NCBI RefSeq assembly: GCF_003286085.1
Contig: NW_020825294.1
Coordinates: 15,584,501 to 15,648,500, forward strand
Direction: 5' to 3'
Length of the DNA: 64,000 bases
From: Drosophila persimilis
Taxonomy: Eukaryota; Arthropoda; Insecta; Diptera; Drosophilidae
In this document: piece after piece, positions 57,820 to 64,000 of the stretch
Layout: every line of letters starts with the position of its first letter
How positions within the stretch are numbered: position 1 is the stretch's first letter
The notes under the pieces: model-generated
What the model was told of the DNA's origin: nothing
Databases searched by the model: none
What the model saw: the letters and a program-made list of their open reading frames with translations, nothing else
Translations under genes and position numbers: made by a program

Positions 57820-58644
57820 TGTAGTGCGCTTGTTGTAAGAAAAAAATTGTTTGCATCGACGTATTAATTTTCACAAAAATTATGCTACGCGAATAGGCTA
57901 AGTCTTCTTCTGGGTTAAAGAAAGCTAAGCTTTTAATACGCCATCTATTGGGTGCGCTTCGTCACTGTAGGCTGCATATATTATTTCTTTTGGCTGACGT
58001 TTTAATCGGCCTTTTCCTCCCACTGTCATTTTGACAAATCCAAAAGAAAAAGGTAAGAAAGATTGGATGAGGCCTTGATTTCCGGGAGAAGCAGCTCGCT
58101 CTCTCCTCGTGGTATCTGAACAGTACGGACGTACTTATCCAGCTCTCAAAAAAAAAAATAAAAGTTAAAATCAAATAAAAGTTCTCGGGAGATCAGCACG
58201 ATCCGCCGTCCTTTCGAAGGCAAGACCCTACCAACACAGAAGAGAAACCAATCCCCGATCCACTGTGTAGAGGATGGTGCGAATTTTCCGACGATCGCCC
58301 CAAACGTGCCACCGTAGAGTTGGGAAGCTCCACCTAAAGCCCCAACGCCCTCCACCAAAGCTGGCCACCGTAGAGTTGGGAAGCTCCACCTAAAGCCCCA
58401 ACGCCATCCACCACAGCGAGCCCTTCAGCAGTTCCCGAGCTTCAGCGCCGACAGAGAGCGGCCCCTCAGCCGTTTCCGAGCTTTAGCGCCGGCAGCAAGC
58501 GAGCTCTTCACCGCCACAACGCGAGCCGTCGCGACCGAGAGTGGGCCATCCAGCCACCGGGCCAAGAGCCCTAAATAAAAAGTGACAAGTGATCTTCCTT
58601 GCTAATGATAAGGAAAAACCAGACTCGCCCAAAGAAAAAGAGAC
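57820..58644 (+). repeat. 3' LTR of the second RING-Gag element, first 825 bases
   Basis: Matches 49689-50500. It retains a 14-base GCTCCACCTAAAGC in the second tandem unit that the 5' LTR has lost. It is cut at AAGAAAAAGAGAC by the BEL/Pao LTR. Confidence 0.85.
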
Positions 58645-59070
58645 TGTTAAGCTATTAAGCGTTTTTAATAACTGTTGCAATTTGAAGTTAATGAAAGTCG
58701 AGAGGCTGTTTATAATTCACAATTTATTTGCATACGATTGATGCGAGGATGTTAATCTAATAGCTGCGACGATTAGCTCAAGACTGCCCAGGCAAGGGCT
58801 GACGGGCCAATCTGCCGGGCCCTATGCAGTAAGCTTAGACGCGAGCGAGAGCGTATGATAGCCCGAGAGCGTTAGAGCTGCTCGGGGACGCTGTTAAGCC
58901 GAGTCCGAGAGATTGCGACATAAGGATTCGAAAGAATTCCGCTGGATGCGCATATGCCGTAGCAAATGATCTTTGCAGTGGGGGCATTGGAAACGACAAC
59001 ACCAAAATGCATTTTCTTTGGGCCGCACCACTGGCAATAATTAAAAATATTTAGGCTGCTTGACCCGACA
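58645..59070 (-). repeat. 3' LTR of a second BEL/Pao element
   Basis: 426 bases; on the minus strand it begins TGTCGGGTCAAGC after a G-rich tract (GGGGGGAGTA) and ends AATAGCTTAACA. It abuts the interrupted LTR on the left and the integrase end on the right. Confidence 0.7.
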
Positions 59071-60744
59071 TACTCCCCCCGTTGGAAGCCTGACTTTCAA
59101 CAGCATCTTTAAGGGGCAGCAGGCACAGCTTGTTGACGGCGTAATGTTGTGTAATTCCAGATGACGTCTTCAGCACAGCAACTCGGGAAATGCCATCTCG
59201 TCCAGGCAAAAGCTCGACCACTCTCGCCAGTGGCCACTTCATGGGAGGAAGATTCTCATCCTTGACAAGAACCAAATCTGCGACAGCTAAACTAGGCTTC
59301 GCAGTGCGCCATTTTGAGCGCTGCTGCAGTGACGTTATGTACTCCTTCTTCCACCGGGACCAAAAGAGCTGCTGCAGGTACGAAACGCGCTGCCAGCCGT
59401 CCAGGCGATCGAAGTTTAGCTGCGTGACGTCAGGCTCACGAAGCAGGAGGGCCACTATTCAAGAAATGCGCTGGAGTTAGAACATCTAGATCGGAAGGGC
59501 TCTCTGAAATTGAAACTAAAGGTCTTGAATTAATCACTGCCGTGATGTGGCACAACAGCGTCCGCAGCTCGTCAAATCCAAGAACCGAGTTGCCTATCGC
59601 CCGGTAGAAGTGGTACTTGGCCGTCTTCACTGCAGCCTCCCATAGACCACCAAAATGAGGGGAGCGCGGAGGAATGAAATGCCAGTCTATAGCCTTGACC
59701 AAGAAAAAATCCAGCAGCGCCTTCTGACGGTCTTCGCTGAGGACCAGGCGCTTTAATTCCATCAGCTCATTCTTAGCGCCGACAAAATTGATTGCGTTGT
59801 CTGACCAAATTTGCCGCGGCTTTCGTCTAGTACATATGAAGCGCTTTAGTCCATGTAGAAAAGCAACTGTGTATTAGTCCTTTATAAGCTCCAGATGAAC
59901 AGCCTTGGTAGCGAAACAAATGAAGACGCAGACGTAGCACTTGATTGGAGCCTTGTTGCGTGCCTCCGGTTTGTAGAAAAACGGCCCACAGAAGTCCACG
60001 CCTGTGATCTCAAAGGCATGAGAACCATCGAGCCGCTCCTTTGGAAGATCCGCCATAATATGCTCCAATACCCTGGGCTTCAGTCGAAAGCATCTTACGC
60101 ACTTGTTAACTGCCTTGTTTACCGTCTTCCTCCCCCCAATATTGGGATCGAATTAGTCCAAGCAAAGCTCGAGAACCAGCGTGCAGATTCCGCTCATGAA
60201 AATGGGAGATTATTGCAAGAGTCAGTGGATGGCTGCTGGGCAAGATGATTGGATGACGGATGACGTTTTACAGTCGACCATCTACCCTGAGAAGTCCAAA
60301 CTGATCCATGAATGGCGATAACGATGCGATTGAGCTCGATGAGGAGACTGTTCCCCTTGCCCGCAGTGACTTCATGTCCTCCCATAGCTGAGTACGCTGG
60401 ACTAGTCGTAGCAATACCTGTGTTCCATGTTCAATGTCTGAGACAGTGAGTCCGGTGCGCCGAATTCGGTTGCAAAACTTGTGAATGTATCCGAAAACGC
60501 GTTGCAAAGAAGCAAATGAATTCGCATACTTGGAATCAGCAATAATGTCCATGTAGGGCGATTTGACCAGAAGAGCCTTCCGACGAAGTTCAAGGGCTGG
60601 CTTATCAGGTAGCACAGTGGGTGGCCAGTTATCTGAGGAGCCGCAAAGAAATGGCGGACCAAGAGCCCAAAGCGGTGACTCATTCAGCTCAGTTGGATGA
60701 GCCTCGAGACAGAATGTCGGCTGGGTTTAAAGCTGTGGGAACAT
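59071..60744 (-). pseudogene. BEL/Pao integrase, second lineage
   Basis: RNase H end NPADILSRGSS, then (after a frameshift near 60705) ESPLWALGPPFL, LSPFMDQFGLLRVDGRL, and core residues in GVDFCGPFF (Asp), IWSDNAINFVG (Asp) and FGGLWEAAVK (Glu), followed by VLTPAHFLNSG and RDGISRVAVL. Breaks: TAA at about 59876, frameshift at about 59455, and a damaged zinc-finger region between 60070 and 60270. Sequence and codon use differ clearly from the integrases at 4374 and 21863, so this is another BEL/Pao family. Confidence 0.87.
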
Positions 60745-62234
60745 AGCGCCATTACATTTTTGCGGTCATTTCCTGAATCGTTGACACTCTATTTGCAACA
60801 AAAGTATTAAATCTTGACGGCTCGTCCCGAAACCAAGAGAGCGCAACGGCAGAATCACACCAACAGTAACACCTTCCCTTGAAGACATTCATTCCAGCTA
60901 TCTCAGATATGAGCCTAGCCAGCAACTCCGCTCCACAAAGCTCCAACTTTGGTACTGTAAGTGTCTTCAAAGGAGCCACACGAGATTTGGCACAAAGTAA
61001 GTGACTGCTGGAATGCTGACCCTTGGACACGACATAAATGCATGCACCATAAGCCTCGATGCTGGCATCGCAAAATCCGTGAATTTTCAGCGTTGAGTCT
61101 GGAAGGAGTACAAGCCGAGGAAATTCAAGTCGACGAATCTGACCAAAACTGGTGCATATTTCCTGCCACTCGTTGTTCAGTGCGACTGGACGGTTATCAT
61201 CCCAGGACCACTTCTCTTGGCACAAACGCTGGAGAAAGATTTTGGATTTAGTAATTACGGGACCAGCTAGTCCGAGAGGATCGTAGAATCGCGCTATGGA
61301 TGACAAAACAGAGCGCCTGCAGGAATTCAAAGAAGATTGAAGGGCCGAGAACGAAAATAATAGTAGATCAGAAACCGGATCCCACGCAAGTCCTAAAGTT
61401 TTAGTCACATGGCTGCCATCGTCGAACTTCAAAAATGTTTCCTTGTCCTCTTCCGGAACTCCATCCAGCACAGCAGGGACGTTCGAACACCATTTCCTCA
61501 ATCTGAACTGACCTCTAGACAAAATTCCAGTAGTTTGCTCCCGAATACGGATAGCCTCCTCCTGCGAGCTGGCTCCAGATATCAAGTCATCCACGTAGAA
61601 GTCACGGCGAAGGATTTCAGCTCCAACTGGAAACGCCATCTGCTCGTCCATTGCCAACTGATGCATCGATCGCACAGATAGGATAGGATAGGAGGCAGGC
61701 TTCGTCCCATAAGTAACGGTGCCCAATTGAAACACACGCAAGACTTCTTCCCTGGAGTTTCTCCACAGAATACACTGCAAGTTGCTATCCTCGGTCGAGA
61801 CTCTCACACAACGATACATCTTACAGATATATCCCGTAATCGCAACGGCGTATGACCGAAATCGAGCAAGAATATGAAACAGTTTGGATTGGATTACGGG
61901 ACCAGCCATTAAAACGTCGTTCATGGAATATCCAGATGAGGTTGAAGCGGATCCATCAAAAACGACGCGAAGCTTGGTCGTAGAACTATCTTCCTTCATG
62001 ACGCAATGGTGAGGCAAAAAATATCGGCAGTTGCTGATTGACTGTGTAGGAACCTGAGACATATGGCCTAAATCAAAGTACTCCTTTATAAATGCTGCAT
62101 ACTGAGATTTAACATCAGGGCGACGATCTAACTTTCTCTCAAGGGTCAGGAATCTACGAAGCGCTTGATTGTAAGATTCTCCAAGGAGATCCAAATTATA
62201 TTTTGCTGGCAGCCGAGCACAATAATCGCCTTTA
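60745..62234 (-). pseudogene. BEL/Pao reverse transcriptase and RNase H, second lineage
   Basis: Long minus-strand frame of 480 codons (62194-60752). DYCARLPAKYN at 62230 continues into LLGESYNQALRRF, YFDLGHMSQVP, LRVVFDGSAST, motif B TYGTKPASYP and motif C FYVDDLISGA. RNase H: HGFCDASIEAYGACIY, LELCGAELLARL, WCDSAVALSWF. In motif A the usual ADIEKMYRQV is ITGYICKMYRCV, so the catalytic Asp is missing. A TAA ends the frame at 60752, but WRYVPTALNPADIL continues in frame. The upstream protease and gag are cut off by the LTR at 62235. Confidence 0.9.
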
Positions 62235-64000
62235 TGTAGTGTAACGAACCGTTCTTCTCCGTCTGATGCAGCTGGGCTGGCTCAGCGGTCGGTAGGCTCG
62301 CTGCAACAATATTTATATGTTGCCCCGACGACAAGTAAGAAGGCACGGGTTGGGTCTTGTACTGGTATGTTAAAATGCTTTATTGGTATCTTAAGTCTAT
62401 CTTACGCTACTCGGATTCCGGCGCTGGATCTCCTCTTGATTCTCCTCTGTGGTTCGATGAGCGCGTTGCTCGCTGGGCCCCCCACGGCGTCGCCAAGCGT
62501 GGCACCGCCGGCTCTACTGACTGGGGCTAGCGATTCTTGGCACGGGGCCCAAATCCACCTCTCAGTCAGGCGCCTGACGCGTTCGCTCTCACTCGACTCA
62601 CTTGGCTTTTCGGCCCGAGGGTGCCTCACTCCTGAAGGGATGCACTTCAAGCGGGGCGCCGTTGGTTCAAGGGATTTGAGTCTTTGGCTCTTGGCTGCAC
62701 GCTCGAGTCCGCCTCTCAATCCTCACACAACGCGTTCGCTTTCTACGGTTCCTTTCCCTTTGCTTGGTCTCACTTTCGTGGCTCACTATTCACTTCACTC
62801 TTGTTGGCTCCGTCTGTGGACTGTCCCTTTTCCTGGTCGCGGCCCTCCTCTTATAGGCTCGCTTCTGCGTCGGCGCCGCCGATGCCGCCTGGCGCTAACG
62901 GCACTTTCCGCCATGCGGTGCCCGTATTTTTCCATCGGCGTTCCTTCATTCCCTTGTCGCTCTCCAACGGGACCTGGCTGGTGGCGTGATCTCATGACCA
63001 TATTTGGTCATGCGCTGGACCACTGCCGGCCCGATCCCGTCATCCCGCTGCTCTGACCTGGCTGGTGGCGTGATCTCATGACCATATTTGGACATGCGCT
63101 GGGCCACTGCCGGCCCGATCCCGTCATCCCGCTGCTCTCTCTCCAGGGGTCCTCCCCTCTCATCTTGGGACCCCGGGAGAGCTCTCCTCGGGAATTCGCC
63201 GCCTCCGGATATCCCCGGATAACGGTCGTTAGCGCTTAACCCTATACTGCCCCCTATGTGTGGGAATACCTTTCCTCACACTTCCCCATTTCTTTTATTG
63301 GCGGAAAAACCCCGGTTTTCCGCGACCCAGGTTTGGGATGTTTCAAAAATACCCGCGCGACCGGCGCGCGCGTGCTTTGTTCTCGACCCGGGGTCCCTGG
63401 CGCCCTCTTTCGGCCTTGCGCCTGGCGGTGTTGCCGTATCTCTTCGATGCGTGCGATCGATTCGATTTCCCCCTATCGATGGTTCGCAGAGGAGCTTCTG
63501 TCGCCCCCGCCCGATATAGGTAATGGTCGCTATTCTGACCTACTCGATATGACACAGCGTTGCCCTTACGCTCCACTCGATAAAGCGTAGGGTCGTCTTT
63601 GCGATCTACTCGATATGTCGCAGCGTTCGTACTCTACTTCCGGATCGCGAATCCCTCAATGGACTGGAACCGTACTATTTCCTCGCGATGCCGGGCGTTT
63701 TGTTTGTTTTTCTTGTGCGCGTCTGGTTTTCCCTACCGCCCTTCGCTGGCGCGCATGCCTTCCGCCGGCCCTCTGGATGCTTCGGGTAAGTTTTCCTCCC
63801 GCTTTGCCGCCCTCCGCCGCCTTCATTCAAGCTTCCCCGATGCCCCGCCGTTCCTCTGCCGCCAGGTAAGACCGTGTTTTTTTTTTCATATTATTTTTTT
63901 TTTTATTGTTCTCGTTTTCCGTTGCTTCCTTTTTTCACTCCTCTTCTCTACTCTTCTCACCTCCTCAGTACTTAGCCCGGAATACCTCCTGCCGATCGGT
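62235..64000. mobile_element. LTR-like insertion, GC-rich, runs off the window
   Basis: Begins TGTAGTGTAACGAACC exactly where the Pao pol is broken. At least 1.77 kb without any recognisable protein; the open frames at 62367-63056 and 63258-63590 have no family features and overlap in other frames. Minus-strand AATAAA at about 62378 allows either orientation. TGTAGT is a common start of Drosophila Ty3/gypsy LTRs. T-rich end at 63868-63905. Confidence 0.5.
62971..63138 (+). repeat. 84-bp tandem duplication
   Basis: GACCTGGCTGGTGGCGTGAT begins both copies (62971 and 63055), which differ at about two bases. Each holds a short palindrome around CATATTTGG. Confidence 0.85.

Larger units (their letters stand above)
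49689..58644 (+). mobile_element. Second RING-Gag Ty3/gypsy element, old and broken
   Basis: Same design as the Ulysses-like element: long LTR beginning TGTAGTG, identical tRNA-Lys primer site, RING-H2 Gag, pol in the -1 frame, no env. It carries many stops, deletions and a DINE-1 insertion (51842). The 3' LTR is interrupted at 58644 by a BEL/Pao element. Proteins are clearly homologous to, but well diverged from, those at 9234-14096. Confidence 0.88.

Noticed and set aside
62367-63056. A 229-codon plus-strand open frame
   Set aside because: GC-rich sequence with overlapping frames on both strands, Ser/Pro/Leu-rich, no domain; it lies inside an LTR-like segment.

Overview
The window is a pile of nested and amplified transposable elements. 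I find no host gene, tRNA, rRNA or CRISPR array. The content points to heterochromatin of a Drosophila, most likely the D. virilis group. The reasons are many DINE-1/INE-1-type repeats with the (GTCY)n microsatellite core, BEL/Pao elements, and a 10 kb Ty3/gypsy element with 2.25 kb LTRs and a tRNA-Lys primer site that resembles D. virilis Ulysses. The species and the Ulysses name are inferred from memory of the families, not from a search.

Left part (1-24961): minus-strand BEL/Pao fragments (gag, reverse transcriptase, integrase, envelope start) are separated by plus-strand DINE-1-like elements. A nearly intact Ulysses-like element (6392-16402, target duplication CACT) is inserted among them. 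It encodes Gag with an N-terminal RING-H2 finger, a textbook-looking -1 frameshift signal, protease-RT-RNase H, and an integrase in a shifted frame. A 1.76 kb integrase/envelope block at 4165-5920 is repeated at 21654-23409.

Middle (24962-49077): a higher-order tandem array. Each unit is a BEL/Pao protease-LTR piece, a Jockey/CR1-type non-LTR RT piece, a Ty3/gypsy gag-protease piece and a BEL/Pao RT piece, all on the minus strand, with plus-strand DINE-1 copies at the joints. The pieces lie in the same order in all three units. One joint lacks the DINE-1 in unit 1 and so gives an empty site. One DINE-1 copy is a hybrid of two others, which points to unequal exchange as the amplifier.

Right part (49078-64000): successive insertions. 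A second, older and broken RING-Gag Ty3/gypsy element (49689-58644) sits in the last DINE-1. A different BEL/Pao element (LTR 58645-59070, pol to 62234) sits in its 3' LTR. An LTR-like sequence beginning TGTAGTG at 62235 interrupts that pol and runs off the window.

None of the ORFs looks fully functional except the Ulysses-like gag and its PR-RT-RH. The most noteworthy features are the RING-H2 finger fused to Gag in two divergent elements, the frameshift signal, and the DINE-1-bounded higher-order array.
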